Source: Acheta domesticus
Lineage: Eukaryota; Arthropoda; Insecta; Orthoptera; Gryllidae
Length of the DNA stretch: 64,000 bases
Direction of reading: 5' to 3'
NCBI GenBank assembly: GCA_031308135.1
Contig: JAHLJT010000631.1
Span: 211,528,731-211,592,730, forward strand
A program made the translations under genes and the position numbers. How positions within the stretch are numbered: position 1 is the first letter of the stretch; each line of letters starts with the position of its first letter. Shown here piece after piece: positions 1-12,559 of this stretch. The notes beneath the pieces are model-generated. The model was given only the letters and a program-made list of their open reading frames with translations, searched no databases and was not told where the DNA came from.

Positions 1-157
1 TGATATTGATTGAAATCACTGTCTTTACAGATGAAGGTTTACAGTTCTCATATTCACTTATTACCCGATTTTATAATTTATAGACAGTAAACATTCTATT
101 TTTCATTAAAAATATTTATTACAATACATTCAGTAGAAATAGTTACATCACATTGAG

Positions 158-201
158 GTTGTATCACAACGCGTTTCGGACATCTTGTTGTCCTTCATCA
201 G
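158..201 (-). ncRNA. Hammerhead-ribozyme-like core (copy 1)
   Basis: On the minus strand the sequence reads CTGATGA, then a stem (GGACA with TGTCC) around a short loop, then GAAAC, and a hairpin formed by GTTGT and ACAAC with loop GAT. CUGANGA, stem II and GAAA are the conserved core of hammerhead ribozymes, which are known in Penelope-like elements and related retroelements. One extra A sits before stem II and no clear GUH cleavage triplet was assigned, so activity is doubtful. It is probably the remnant of a retroelement terminus. Confidence 0.4.
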
Positions 202-604
202 GTGAGTGACATACAGAACACTACAATAAAAAAACCAACAAGATATATTAGACATCTACTATACAAGCATACGATTCTAATTATTACTAAATCTCGTCAT
301 AATCAACAATTTAATTAAAAAGTTATGATTACTCATTTACACGTCATATTATTTAAAACATAAAATGTATACAAAATTTCATCTTGAATAGAGTATCAAA
401 GGATTAGAAATTAATTTCTATTTAAATTACAATATTTAAACATATTTGATATAGTGTGGCAAGTGCGAAAGCTATGAGCCAAAGAAAAAGTTCAGTATAA
501 CTCACCTACAATTATCCAACATTCTTCAAACCGATGTACAATTCTGGCTTAAGTCAAAATATAACTTAACTAGTCAGATTGCACCATAATATAACATTTT
601 TAAT

Positions 605-955
605 TGGATAGGTCGTAGAGACCAGGTGTGCCAACAGTGCTCGTTTGTATTTGTATTTAGCCATCGTATGTCCCGTAAAGGGCAATTGGCCTCTGTGCCA
701 TTAGATGCCGTGGTTCTTAATCGGTCAGCCAACCAGGAAGAGACGATGTCTCGAATTTGGTTGACCTTAGTTGTGCTGGTTTCGAGGACTTAGCCTTTCG
801 GTAGAACCATCCCAGCATTTGCCTGGATGGCCGAGGGAACCACGCAAAACCCTGTCAGAATGGCCGGCACGGGGATGAAATCCTGCCCTCCCGAAAGCGA
901 AGACAGCGCTACGTTCTGGTCCGCTTCGCTCGGTAGCAAAACTGTTCGTTAGGTT
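605..955. repeat. Dispersed repeat fragment, unclassified
   Basis: A block of mid-GC sequence in AT-rich surroundings with sharp compositional edges, containing phrases such as gaaccacgcaaaaccctgtc and tttgcctggatggccg. A related phrase (accacggaaaactaccgatc) occurs in the SINE-A copies, so a distant relationship to that family or to its LINE partner is possible. No open frame of interest. Called a repeat by composition and this weak resemblance only. Confidence 0.35.
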
Positions 956-979
956 CACAAAACACAAAAATTGACAATA

Positions 980-1115
980 TTACTATAATTTATTTTTTCA
1001 TATTTCAACCTTGACAAAATTGTGATAACGAGATTTTTTATTAAAAACAAAACATCGAAAACTTACAAGCTTCGAGCACAAAACATCGATGTTAAAAACA
1101 TTGGCTTTAAGGTAA
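980..1115 (+). mobile_element. TCGATG-rich hAT-like element, partial (family D)
   Basis: This stretch aligns by eye with the right half of the element at 34990-35504: acaaaattgtg, then aacaaaacatc, and repeated ACATCGATG-type words. It lacks both termini. Confidence 0.4.
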
Positions 1116-2556
1116 CTGTGTTTAAAACATGGATGCCAGGCCTCTACGCTGCATTCTACGACCGGATCATTAATAGTGGAGGCAACCAAATTAAGGAACA
1201 TTTCCTCTGCCGGAAAATAATATCTTTTTTTTTGCGCTGAAGCGGTACAAGCATCTTTTTGCGTACGCTGAACTCATTTTGCAACCGCTTTGTCATTATA
1301 TTGAATTTGAAGTATGTTCTTGGAAAGTTACATTAACATGCATATTTTCGGTCTCGCTCACTAGTGAAAATATATAACTGAATAAATGACGAACAGAAAC
1401 ATTAAAACGACTAGCACTGCAACATAGCAAAGGTACACTCATTTTATTTTAATATTTACGAAAAATTATAAATATATTACGACTATCTTTTACAAAAGCT
1501 TCGACTTTGTGGAACTGACGCTAAATACAGTATGTTCGCTTCGTAAGCTGTTCTGGGCATTTTCGCTCATTTTCATGAACTATTTCAAGATTTCGGGAAA
1601 CTTGATAAATAATAGGTTAGAGCTTTAGTTTACACAAATGCACTGAATTCTGAAATACGTATTTAATTTAAATATTAACAACCCACGAAAAATTACATAG
1701 TAAGTGCATTTTTTAAATTGAAAACTTTTAATAAAAATGTCTCTAAAATAATTACAAATTAGTATTTTCCGAAGTTTTTTAAAATAATTGTACGTACAAC
1801 TATTAAAAGAAATGCGTGAACTTTATGTTTATTTTACACACAATAGACTGAATGTTTCACTAACACAGTAAAAACAAATAATTATAGGCCACCATTGATA
1901 AATACGTTACGTTAGAATTAAAATACTTTTACTAACAATTAGTTCATTGGGTTTTTATCGTAACGAAGTATTAAAAATATCTTTACGTTAAATCAATCGG
2001 AATTTATCATTTTTTTAACTCTGACGGTTCAGGTGATAGAATTTCTTATAGACAGAAATTTTGAAAATAGAACAATTTGGACCCCCAAAACGTGCATTTT
2101 CGTCAAAATATTAAGATTGACTATCGCACCATTATCTAGCCTTCATACTTTATATAAACAAAGAAGAAGCAGCCACTTTTGTAGAGTCAGTAAAAGTTAA
2201 AAATATTTCAAGTATTATAATTAAATTCTTACTAAAGTTGAGTTCAAGGTTAGTTTAAGTAAAGTTACGATTCAGTTTATTGTTAACAATGAGTCAAGTT
2301 AATTAAATTCTATAATATACTATTATGAAATGTTTTAGATCTGATATGAAGAAGAACGTAACCGAAATCACACCTTCCTTAAAACGTTTACTGGTGGACA
2401 AGTACTTTTTCTTAATTTCTACAAACCTCTAATTCCTCTAACAAAGATGTTTATTGAATTGCGTATTTTCTGATTATGTGGCAAAGATATGTTGACTAAC
2501 ATTGTCCCCAGAGCAGGTTCGTTTGCTGATGGCAATCTCTACGTCTACTTCGCGCG

Positions 2557-3480
2557 TTAAGTGACAGTACGCCCTGCGCATGCGCAATGAGGGAGCGACG
2601 CCGCGAAGTGTGTCACCCGCTCGCAAGCGCGCGAGTCCGGCCCCTCGGAGCGCCGTCGCGCGGCGCGGCTGCCAAGCGAAGCGGGCGCCCTGGTGGGCGT
2701 GGCGGGCACGGCCGTCCGCCCCGGCGCCACGTCGCCCGCGCCCCGCCCCGACCCTGCTGGCCGTGCATTATCCAGCGGCAGGGACCGCCGCCCCTCCCTA
2801 CCCCCTCTCCACCATCCCTCCCCACCCCGCCTCTCTTCCCCTCCCCTACCCACCCACCGCCCCTCCTCTACACACCTCCCCTACCTACCGCTCCGCCCCT
2901 ACCCACCCCTACCTACCACCCTGTCCCTACCCACCTCCCCCGACTTACCCGCCCCGCCCCTACCCATTTTCCCTACCTATCGCCCCTCCCCAATCCAAAA
3001 AACATTCCCTACCCACCGCCCCTCCCGTACCCACCGCCCCCACCCCTACCCACCGCCTCTCCCCTACCCACCGCCTCTCCCCTATCCACCGCCCCTCCCC
3101 TACTCACCGCCCACTTGATGCACGGCCGTCAGCACCGGGCTCAACCTCAACCCTCGCTTCGCACCGTCCCTTTCCGTCCCGCCCCTGCTGCCCGCAGATT
3201 ACCCAGCGGCAGGGACCGCCGCCCCTCCCCCACCGTCTGATGCCGGGCAGCGATGCGGCAGCGACCAGCGGGTCCCCCGCCCCCGAGCGCGGCCCTGACG
3301 CCCGCGCGGGGAGGGCCCTGATGGAGCTGTCAGAGCGCCCTCCCCGCGGCGGCCGCCGCTCCGCTCCGCGCCGCGCCGCGCGGCCCTCCCTCGCCGCCGC
3401 CCACGCCGCGCCCACGGACCGGCCTCGGCCGGCGGTCACTGGAGACGGCGCCGCGGAGGGTCGCGCCATCACTGGCAGAG
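2557..3480. repeat. CpG island with CCCTACCCACCGCCCCT pyrimidine repeat and a duplicated block
   Basis: GC-rich island. From 2780 to 3110 it is a degenerate tandem array of ccctacccaccgcccctcc-type units, almost pure pyrimidine on the + strand. The sequence cagcggcagggaccgccgcc occurs twice (near 2772 and 3199), each preceded by a similar cctgctg context, so a unit of roughly 430 bp was duplicated or amplified. Overlapping open frames on both strands here follow from the biased composition. Confidence 0.7.
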
Positions 3481-3899
3481 AACGAACAACCCATCAGAAC
3501 ATCGACGTTATTACTCAACTAATAATTAGACTTCGCGTTCATTGGCATTGAACTGTACATTGATTAGTGCACGACAAAGATTCAGATCACAGTCACACGA
3601 AGTAAAATAAAATACATAATAATGCATATCATATTTGTATATTTTCTTTACAAAATATGATTTTCTTTGTTTGATTTCTTAGTTTATAGAAATTATTACA
3701 ACTTTCCATTTCAGCAATAAGCTAAATGAAGGAAGCCACACTACATCGACCCGGAAGTGAATCCGTACACTTTCTCTAGCATCACCATCGCAGCTACACA
3801 AAACAATCCGGGTTACGCCCAACTTTCCGGGCGCGAACTTCGAACTCATGACACCGCATTCGTACCGAAGACGCCCTGCGCGTTTAACTTTCGCGCACA

Positions 3900-4088
3900 A
3901 GTCAAATGATCTCGTGGCGTGGCGCGGGGCGGGGGCGGCGGCCGGCGCAGCGCCTTGGCAGTGAGCGGACCAGGATATCAGCCGACCCTGACTTTGGCCG
4001 AGGCGGGATCCGGCCGCAGCCGCGGCTCAGCTGCCGCTGGCAAAGGCACGGAGTCATGGCCGCGCGCGCGTCCTCGCACCGCACCTGG
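3900..4088. other. Small CpG-rich island
   Basis: GC-rich block directly 5' of a SINE-A copy; the boundary with the SINE is at the sequence gagaagtggctcaggg. No gene seen. Confidence 0.5.
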
Positions 4089-4621
4089 AGAAGTGGCTCA
4101 GGGCAACAACCGATGTCTCTGCAGTGGCTGTGACACGAAGGTCGTAGGTTGGAGTCCCGACGGCGGCAGCATTTTCAATACTAGCTACATAACTAGGTCG
4201 AATTCAGTCGCTGTCTGGAGGAGAATTTTAGATTTTAGCTGCCGGTTGCTCTGATCGGTAGTTTTCCGTTGTTTCTCGTATCAACACCAGACGAATGCCA
4301 GAGCAGGATTCTAACAAACGGGCTACGGAACGCGCTCGACCTTTCTTTTCTCTTATTTGTCCTACCCTCATCCCTTACTTACACACACACTAACATGCAC
4401 TATGCTACCAGATAGGTCGGGAGCTTAGAGTTTGTCCCGACTGGGGCGTTGCCCCGCAGGTGGGAGATACCTGGTCAGGGGAAAACCTGACAGGAGGTCG
4501 AGGCCGGATATCCATCCAGTGGGGGAAGACCGCCGCCGTCTCCCGAGGAAAAAATCACTACACTTAAGGGACTAACGACATTAGAATTTGACGCACCTGG
4601 AATCACTAAGAATCAATCAAT
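4089..4621 (+). mobile_element. SINE-A copy 1 (tRNA-headed, full length)
   Basis: About 530 bp. The head has a box-A-like tggctcagggc and a box-B-like ggttggagtcccgacgg; the body contains ctctgatcggtagttttccg and tcttatttgtcctaccctca; the 3' end is gacgcacctggaatcacta followed by aatcaatcaatc. The same order of blocks recurs at eight other places in both orientations, which defines the family. No terminal inverted repeats and no coding capacity. A polymerase III-transcribed SINE is the best fit; a short LINE derivative is the alternative. Confidence 0.75.
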
Positions 4622-4659
4622 CTACACAGCGCAGTGGCTCCGCGAGGTGCCGAGTGTGA

Positions 4660-5440
4660 GACACGCCACAATCGCCATCCTGTCCCGACCCGGCCCGACC
4701 CGACCCGACCCGCGGCGGCCCCTCCTCGCGCCGGGCCGTGCGCAGCGAAGCGCGGAACGGAGTGTACCCGACAACCAGGATGTTCGTATGTGTGTGTACA
4801 AGTTTGACCAAATGAGAAGGCGGGGCCGGCTTTTGCTTCTTGCACAAGGGCGTCCACTAGTTCATCCCATTGTTTCCCGGGCACGCGGTGCCCACCCCGA
4901 CATCGCATCGGGTTTCGGACACCAATACTCATGAATAAAGAAGGATTCCACAGCCGGCTTGGCTCGCCCGGGACGCGGCCGCCGCCCTCCGCCTTGCTCC
5001 ACTTCGTCAGCGCCCCGCGCCCCGCCCGCGACCACGCATACGCCCACGCGGCGCGTCCCAGCGCCCGCGGCGCGCCGCGGCGCGGCGTCCCGCCCACGCG
5101 CCCGCCGCCCCGCCCGGCCCCGCCCAGCGCCGCCCAGCGCCGACACGGATAGACGTGCCGCCGGAGACGAACAATAGGAGAAGATATGGATCACATTACA
5201 CGGCATTACATATCAGCCCGGCGCGCCATTACACCGCCATGGGCGGCTCGCGACGGCCGCGATGCGACGCGGCGCGTCGCGCCTCCGCCCGCTCCGCCCG
5301 CCCCGCCCCCGCGACACTCGCCGATGAAGACGTCCACGCCCACGCCCCGCCCCGCACCGCCCCGCCTCGCCACCCCACGCACCGAGCGCCCAACGCTGCT
5401 GCGGAGAGCACGGGCAGATCAGACTCCGAAACCGTGGTAA
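4660..5440. other. CpG island
   Basis: Strongly GC-rich and not depleted in CpG. It includes a short cccga pentamer run near 4683-4715 and a palindromic ggcgcgccgcggcgcgg near 5069. Several overlapping frames are open because of composition. No conserved peptide was recognised. Confidence 0.5.
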
Positions 5441-6959
5441 TGTCCTCTGCAACTTTTGATGCGGTTTCACTGACTTATTTTTACACTGATGCATTCTACA
5501 CTCAGAAATCACGTGCGTTTTTTATTCTTCAACAGAACTATCACTATATTTCTGGGAATAAAATACTGAACTAACGTAATAGTAGTTAACAGGAAATGTT
5601 ATCCAAATGAAAACTATTAAGTAAAATGGCGATATTGAAAGTACTGTTATCTCACATCTGACATCCACGCACTATTTTTGTACTTCGATATTTTTATAAA
5701 ACATACCAGTACGCTTTTAAAGCTAATTGAATAATTGAAAATATTTTTAATGTTACGTTACTCTAAATGATTACATTATTCTATATTCTGACGTCCAAAA
5801 AGCTCTACTAATATTTCTTTGCATCAAAAACACATACAAAGTAATAAAACGCACTACATTGTCTTCAAGTTTTCAAACTGCAGTTATTCACATTCTCAGA
5901 ACATTAGTTGAAGCCCGAGTTGCATTTCACAAACGAGTAACGATGTTTCCTTCCGATAGAACTGGTAATACACTGAACGGAGAAAACTAAGACTTTGAGA
6001 ACCGGAACAACTTGTCGTGAACGTGGCGCGCAGCTGGCGCTTCCACACGGGAGACTCCGCCGCCGCCGGGGGTCGGGGGCCGTGTGCGCCGCGGGCGAGG
6101 GCGAACCGCCAGTGCGCCTGTAGGAACGGCCTGTGCGCAGACGCCGCTCGCATCGACCTCCGTCTCGTAACCGCCCTCCCTCGTGCGCATGCCATCCTCT
6201 CTTCACGTGGAGATCCTTCCTTAAGGAATTCGCACTCGCGTCTTTCAGCAATGTCTCCACCCCTTCGCTGTTTCCATGTGATTCTTGTTTTTGGCGAGGG
6301 AGACGGAATTGTTATAACTTTGTTTCTTGGTATGGAGTTTTGGAGGTTTACAATTTAATATTCAGATTAGAGATTCATTATTCTCTGCCAGGACGTCCAG
6401 AGAAAACAAGGAGCCTAGGCTATATGGGGGCCTTTTATTTTCAACAAAAATTGTCCTTAATTATTGTTTATATATTTTAAAGTGATTCGTATTTCAACTA
6501 CATTTTAATAATTTTTCCAAAGTGTATTGAATCTATTGAATGAAAATGTTAACTTTAATCAAAAAATGAAATTACTTCTAAGCTCACCGAACACAAGTTA
6601 TGTGAGGGGGTTAATGTGGTCAAATGTACTTCAATGCAATTGAAAACAAAACAAAAAAAAAGATTACTAAGATGCTTATCGAAAATTATTCACTAATTAC
6701 ACTTAAATCCATTCTTCTGATTACGTACTGTCAATATGCCATGCATTTTATTCCCTTATTATCATTCTCACAATTAAGTATACCAAGTAATATTTTAAGA
6801 TTGAAAACAAAAAAATTAAATCATCTCTCTTCCCTTCCTTTGGGTAGAAAGTAGTGTTCGGACACCATTTGCAACTTCCTGGTAACGCGATAGCAATTGC
6901 CTGCACTTTTTTTGGGAACGCCGTATTAAAACGTTCAGTGAAGCGTCGGAAACTAGAGC

Positions 6960-7190
6960 GAAATGTCTATGGGAACGCGCGTGCTATTCCTGTGCAGCAT
7001 GGAAGCGTTGGGATACGAGCGGCGGCCTCCTAGCGGCGCCCGCCGCAGCCACGATCGCGTCCGCCGGCGCCTAATCGCCCCCCGGGGCACGCGCGGTAAT
7101 GGGGCGCTGCTCAAATTAGCTGTAATTCACCGTTTTCGCCGTCCTGGGAACCGTAGGTCCCCGCGCGCCTACAGCTAATAGTGTAATTGT
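6960..7190. promoter_or_regulatory. CpG island with homeodomain-type TAAT motifs (candidate intronic enhancer)
   Basis: GC-rich block containing aaattagctgtaattcacc and agctaatagtgtaattg about 80 bp apart, embedded in AT-rich intron. TAAT cores inside GC-rich islands recur at several other islands in the window. A regulatory role is inferred only. Confidence 0.25.
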
Positions 7191-8225
7191 TTCTAGCACA
7201 AGAAAAATACTTGTAATTATATCCCTGTACGTAGGCGAGTTTTATCGTTTTTCCTGTGTGTGCTCAAGAATCACACGATGACCCATAATTTTCGTATTTG
7301 TGCTGCGGGGTGGGTTGTATAATTTATTATCAATGCGACCGGGTTGGCGTAATCTATAATAATGATCAGGCGCTCATTTTTTCCTCTTCAGCCCCCGAGG
7401 AAATATTCCCCTACGCATCGCCACCAAAGCGGAGCTCTGGCCAATTATCTGTTTCATTAATCATTTTTTTAAGCCGCTCCAGATCGAATTAATATATCTT
7501 GCTAAAAGCTAGTGCCATCTACAATTTCTTCACCTTGGACGCTACAATTGGATGTCGAGTTGTTTCTTTCGTCGGCGATCAAATACAAACAAATATGATT
7601 GGGTATTTGAAAGCACGCGAACTCAAAAACATTAACCGGTTGTAATAATTTTACTTCTAATGTATAATATTCTGATTGTATAAAGTTAAAGAATTCCTCG
7701 GAATATATTCAAACCAGTAGCATAAATCAAAAAGCAGTGCTTTGGCAATGGCAATGTCAAAAAGAAGTGCTTTTGGGTTGTTCTTAATTGATTTATTTTT
7801 CCGGGGATGACAACTGCTATGGTCATTAGTCTTGTTGGTGTCGTGAATTTGTTTATATCGGAAGATATGTTATGTTAGGTAGATGCGTGTAAGTAAGGGG
7901 AGAGGATATATTCAAAAAATTAAATTCAATATGGAGGTTTCATACTCAGTGTTTTCATCTATGTGGAAATGAGTTTCTGCAAATGAGAAAAATAATTCTG
8001 TTAACCTTGCAATTAAAATATGCATTGAAATAACTTATTTCCCAAAATTTTACGTAAAAAAATGTTATTCCCTACACACATCATTTTGATGCCTTGCAGT
8101 TTTTATTACTGTTTCATCGTCCCAGAAGTGTATTCTTCGAACTTGAGGGATATATCATATGAGTGAGTTACAAATTCCTTCAGTTGTAACGCAGCTGTTT
8201 GATTGTTAAACATTTTCTGTTGCAG

Positions 8226-8315
8226 GCGTTGAGCGGCTTCCTTATGATGATGACACAGAACGGGAAACTTCTCTACATCTCCGACAACGCGGCAGAGTAT
8301 TTGGGTCACTCCATG
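8226..8315 (+). CDS. dysf: dysfusion/NPAS4-like bHLH-PAS factor, PAS-A exon (first in window)
   Basis: Internal exon of 90 bp, 30 codons, phase 0 at both ends. It follows a strong acceptor (ttttctgttgcag) and precedes a near-consensus donor (ATG|gtgagtac). The peptide begins [20 protein letters not shown] and ends AAEYLGHSM, which fits the start of a PAS-A fold: strand A (GFLMMMTQ), strand B (KLLYIS) and helix C (NAAEYLG). The GKLLYxS and LGHSM strings are shared with vertebrate NPAS4 and separate it from sim, trh, Clock and AhR PAS-A sequences. Members of this family are nuclear transcription factors that dimerise with ARNT/Tango; in Drosophila, dysfusion acts in tracheal fusion cells and leg joints (known for the family, not visible here). 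Base composition is ordinary (46 of 90 G+C; 23 of 30 third positions G or C). The bHLH exon should lie upstream of the window; none was recognised in 1-8225. Confidence 0.88.
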
Positions 8316-8893
8316 GTGAGTACAGTTATATTCCGAGATAGTAGAACGAAAGTCAATACTTTAAAATATTCTTCTTTCAAGTCTCCAAACTACCGAAATT
8401 CGGCTGGTAAAGAACTCTAAATTAATGATGCTGCAGAATGGCAGAATGCTACAGAATCTCGCATTAGTTAGTTTCCTAATCTGTTTAGTCTGGACCAGCT
8501 CTTCGGTTTTCCTCTCCTTCTTCCCCATTTTATATCACATTTTCTCAATTTTTCATTTTCCCAATACTTCATTCCAAATACAACTTTAAGGGTACCATAT
8601 AGGAGTGAATTTTTGTTTATATGCAAATTTTCATTGACAAATGTTGGTGCCGTTTTAAGAACATGAGCGTATTGAAAGCGCAAATGAGCGTTTCTGAAAA
8701 TGCACAACTTTGAAATCATTAAAAAATTTTGAATTGTAAAAAAACTTTGTAAAAAAATAATTTCAATAACTTTTACATACAAATGCAATGATATATTAAA
8801 AATGCCCGTAATGTAAATGTTAACAGTTAAATCTAATGTTAATGTATAAAACAATTACATTTGTGTAATTTTTGAAACAACTAAAGAATGCAT

Positions 8894-8990
8894 CAAAATG
8901 GTACAATCGACTCCGGTTATAGTGAACTTGGATATAGTGAAAAATTTGAAATATAATCTAAAATAGATTCTAAAAATTTAGAAGTCTTAG
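8894..8990 (+). mobile_element. pogo/Tigger-like terminal fragment
   Basis: Starts tacaatcgactccggttata and continues gtgaacttggatatagtgaa; tandem TATAGTGAA-type words after a GACTC motif resemble the ends of pogo-type Tc1/mariner elements. No matching opposite end was found. Confidence 0.35.
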
Positions 8991-9689
8991 CAAATGATAA
9001 TCGAAGAAATAGACACAATAAAATTGGTATTCTATACGTAAAAACTTAATGCTATCGCACTTTTTTTTGGCTGCGATCAGGTACTACCTGGCGGTTTTCT
9101 GTTCTAAGTTGAGATTAATTGCAAAAAAAAAAAGTTTAATATTTTGGCATTTTAATGCCACTATTGTAGTGTATATACGAAGTTGCACTACTTCCGTACT
9201 AAGAGAACAAAAATAAAAATAACTATTATTTAAACGGTGTACATGTGTCCAGAGAAATATCTAATAACTGTCAGATAGCATGTTTATTAGCCACAAAACT
9301 GTTTATTAGCTCCATTAATGTCAGCTTAAGTATTAGACCTGTATTATTTTGATATGAAAACATTCCTAACTATTTTACTTTTCACATTTTTTTATCTTCA
9401 GAAAGGAACAAAAAATCAGCATTACAAATGAGAGCGTACATTTGTAACTGCATGGTGTAAATAGATGGTAAAATATGACTTCTTGCGAAGAAGAACTCTT
9501 GTGACTGCGAGCGCGGCCCACAGAGATTCAAGCACTAATGGAACAATAAATAAACTGTACAATGTAACAGAAGCACATTCATTATTTTCACACTAGTATC
9601 TTTGAACATTACTCAATCAGAGGCAGCTATACTTAACTTCTTACGCGATACTGCCACGAAGGGTTTTGCACGAGTAATCGCATGAAATG

Positions 9690-9850
9690 TTCAAGGTAAT
9701 CACGTTCGAAGGCGAGAGTGCTGCTCCAGCGGCGAGCGCAGAAAACGACGGCGCTTCGGGAGCTTCACCGATAGCAAGTCGGCGCCGTCCGATGCCAATC
9801 GGCGGCACTGACCTCGTCATGCGGCGCCAGGCAGCGCCACAACTCACGAG
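9690..9850. other. Small GC-rich island
   Basis: A short GC-rich block followed by an A-rich, purine-rich run (about 9860-9980). The 8990-9690 stretch before it is AT-rich with nothing recognisable. Confidence 0.4.
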
Positions 9851-10124
9851 GAGCGTCATGAAAAAAAAAGAAGAAAAAAATGAAAAAAAAGCCTCAAGAA
9901 AAGTTGAGAAAATGTGTAGAAAAGAAAGAAAAGGGAGAAGACAAGAAATAGTAGAGACGAGCGACGTAACGAAGAATGAGAAGTAACAGTAAACGTTGCA
10001 CTGAAAATAATTTAAGGCGTGTGCTTCGTGTGGCGAGTTAAAGACAAGAATATCACCTGGAAGATAACAACCAGCGCGCCGTTGACAGGATACATTTGTG
10101 TTACAACAGCATATACTTCCTCGC

Positions 10125-10545
10125 ATTATTTGTAACACTCACTCAAAACTTCGCATTATTTAAAAACCTGGTTTCGAAGAACTTTCTAAAAATCAGAGAA
10201 CAACGAAAATCGGACCTGAGCAATTTTTGTAAGCGTACTTTCTCTGGCAGATGCACACATTTGGGGCAATTTTTGAGAAAATATGAAACTGTCCTTTAGG
10301 CTTCATGTAAAGTACCCACAAAATTTCAAATATCCGTTTCAAATTCCAGGGCCCATGACAGCAGCTAAATCGATCGTGGAATATCTATTTTGGTGAAAAT
10401 TCTGCCTACGGTTTACGCCATTCTTCACAGACGGATGGACAAATAGACGTTCACAAACGGTCAGACCTTTTGCCTTAAATCAATTTTCTGGTGTCAAGAA
10501 CCTACAAAACGCGAATTATGACACGACCTATTTAAGGAAGGAATT
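10125..10545 (+). repeat. Dispersed repeat family G, copy 1
   Basis: Shares ordered blocks with 16965-17480: taggcttcatgtaaagtacc against taagcttcaggtaaagtacc, an aatcgat...gaatatc block, and a gtttacgcc/gtttaggcg block followed by cagac-type sequence. The arrangement resembles a retroelement 3' region, but no reverse transcriptase remnant is visible. Confidence 0.5.
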
Positions 10546-10689
10546 TACTACATACAGGAGCAAGAATTTTCACATTTACGTTGTCAGAAACCTAAAATAC
10601 CTACCGAAAAACCGCTGTTTTTCCACAGCAGCATTACATAACATCTCTTTACCACGTGAGTAATATTTGAACAAGTAATCCGCAAAGGA

Positions 10690-11040
10690 ATCGTAGGCCG
10701 AGGCGGCGCCGCGCGCGGGGCAGGCAGCTGCGCGATCGAGCAAAAGCCGGGCGGAGGCTGCAGTAGGCGGAGCAGGAATGCGTGGACGGCGAGGGGGGCA
10801 GGAGGCGGCGACGGGGGGGCGGCGCCGAAAGCGCGGGGGCGGCACCCGACTCTGCGCGCATTAGCCGGCCCTAACGGGACGCGCGCCGCCCCCGCCCCCG
10901 CCCCCGCCCCGCGCCGACGCGCGCTCACACGTGTAGTCGCGCACTCGCGGGAGGCGCGGCGAACTTCTGACGAACGGCTGCGTCACCAGACGCCCCCTCA
11001 TCTGCGGGTCCTCGCTTACGCGGGGGCGCATTAAGAGAGG
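10690..11040. other. CpG island
   Basis: GC-rich, with ccgccccc-type runs near 10890 and gcgcattagccggcc near 10855. No coding signal. Confidence 0.5.
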
Positions 11041-11416
11041 GATATGGCTTCTTGGAACTGTTCAGGGGAGAAATCCGCGCTGCTGATTTTCTGAGTGGGC
11101 TGGGAGTTTCGTTTTGGCAATATTTTATTTTAAGAATTGACAATGAAATACGAGATCCTAACAGTTATTTTAAGTGACCAACTTTCTTAACAGAGAATTA
11201 TAGTAAAACCAATAGAATATCAATAAAACATACATACGGACTGAGTCAATAATTTATTAGCAATACAAAACACATAGTACGGTCGTGCAGAATGAATGTA
11301 TATCGCTTATTGCACATTGGTGATGAGCTTTTTTTTTAATCATTTACTGACTCAGTTCATGTAGATGTTTTCTTTATATTTTAATGCGTTCGCTATGAAT
11401 GGGCACCAACAATAGA

Positions 11417-11450
11417 CTTGAAAAAGGCCACTATGGCATTCGCCGAAACG
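11417..11450 (+). ncRNA. Decayed hammerhead-like motif (copy 4)
   Basis: Reads cttgaaaaaggccactatgg, then cattcgccgaaacg: a degenerate counterpart of core, stem and GAAACG seen at the other three sites, here on the + strand. The CUGANGA box is broken (CTTGAAA), so it should be inactive. It lies within an otherwise featureless AT-rich stretch, 11041-12560. Confidence 0.25.
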
Positions 11451-12559
11451 CTACAGATTGACAGTATAAATTGTTTTGGTTTCTACTACATAAAACTGTC
11501 TTTTAATAAAGTAGGTCATTTTAATTTTATTCTTACAATTATTGTTAGAAGACGTTTAACACATGTAAATTATAATTAAAAATGCGACTTACGATGAAAC
11601 TTATTGAAATCATTTCTTCTGTATTTTCAACATAGAAATGAAAATATTTATAAGGTTAACTATTTAATCTAACAAAATACGTCCAGAAAAAATTTACTTT
11701 CAGCGAGATTTTTCAGTCGAAACTTTAGCACTCGGCGTCAAGTAAATGGGTATTTTCTTTACGTAATTTAAGCATTTTTAATTAAACTAACAATACATAA
11801 GGAAGGGAAAATCTAGAGCAATACATTTAATAAACTAAACGTACAGTATGATTTCCATCCACTTAAGACAAGTACATCTCATCATTCACCAACGTCATTT
11901 AGAATGTATATACTAACACCTGAGAATTATTTAAGATTCATTAGGGTGGTAATAAAGAGTGTTTACTTATTGAATTGTAAATAATCTTTCGCATTCCAAA
12001 TACACGAAAGAATTATTTTCTGCATTCTTTGAATATTTTCTTGGAAAACTTAAGTGCAGTGTTACCTCCATATCAGCATATTTATTTTACGATGTTGTTT
12101 CAATCGTACTAAACATCACTCCCACAATTTTACCTTTCGTTCACATGACTTTTCTTGCAGCTAGCAAGAATGATTTCGAAATATTATTTTCCATTTCCAC
12201 TTTTCTTTCCATTCCGCATGTTCATTTGTCGTCATCAGTATGTCATTGAAAATTTCAAAGAGTCATATTTCACTAATATGGAATATTTGAGGAGCATTAT
12301 AATAAAGGTCGTACTACATTTTTGTAGTACGTTGCAATCGTTGTTTCATAATTGTGTTATTAACAGGAAGAATTAATAATGGCAGCGTATTTCAGCTATA
12401 CTCGTAGGTTGCTTGTGCGTAAGTAGTTTTCTCGCCTGAATTACCAAGTCTTCTTGTCGAATAACGCTACTAACTTCTGCCAGCACAGGTAGATTCAGAA
12501 TTACTTTAATGTAGGGCAAAATATTACAAATTACCGGTAAATACCTAGTTTTAATTGTT

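Larger units (their letters stand above)
1..8225 (+). other. Upstream dysf intron (3' part)
   Basis: Everything before the first exon is non-coding. It is AT-rich with GC islands near 2.55-3.48, 3.90-4.09, 4.66-5.44, 6.01-6.20 and 6.96-7.19 kb, one SINE-A copy and several repeat fragments listed separately. No bHLH-coding exon was recognised by eye; a short one could be missed. In 202-600, 1120-2550, 3490-3890, 5450-6000, 6210-6950 and 7200-8200 I see only unremarkable AT-rich sequence. Confidence 0.7.

Noticed and set aside
2580..3551. 323-codon proline-rich plus frame
   Set aside because: Pyrimidine repeat; alternative frames equally open.
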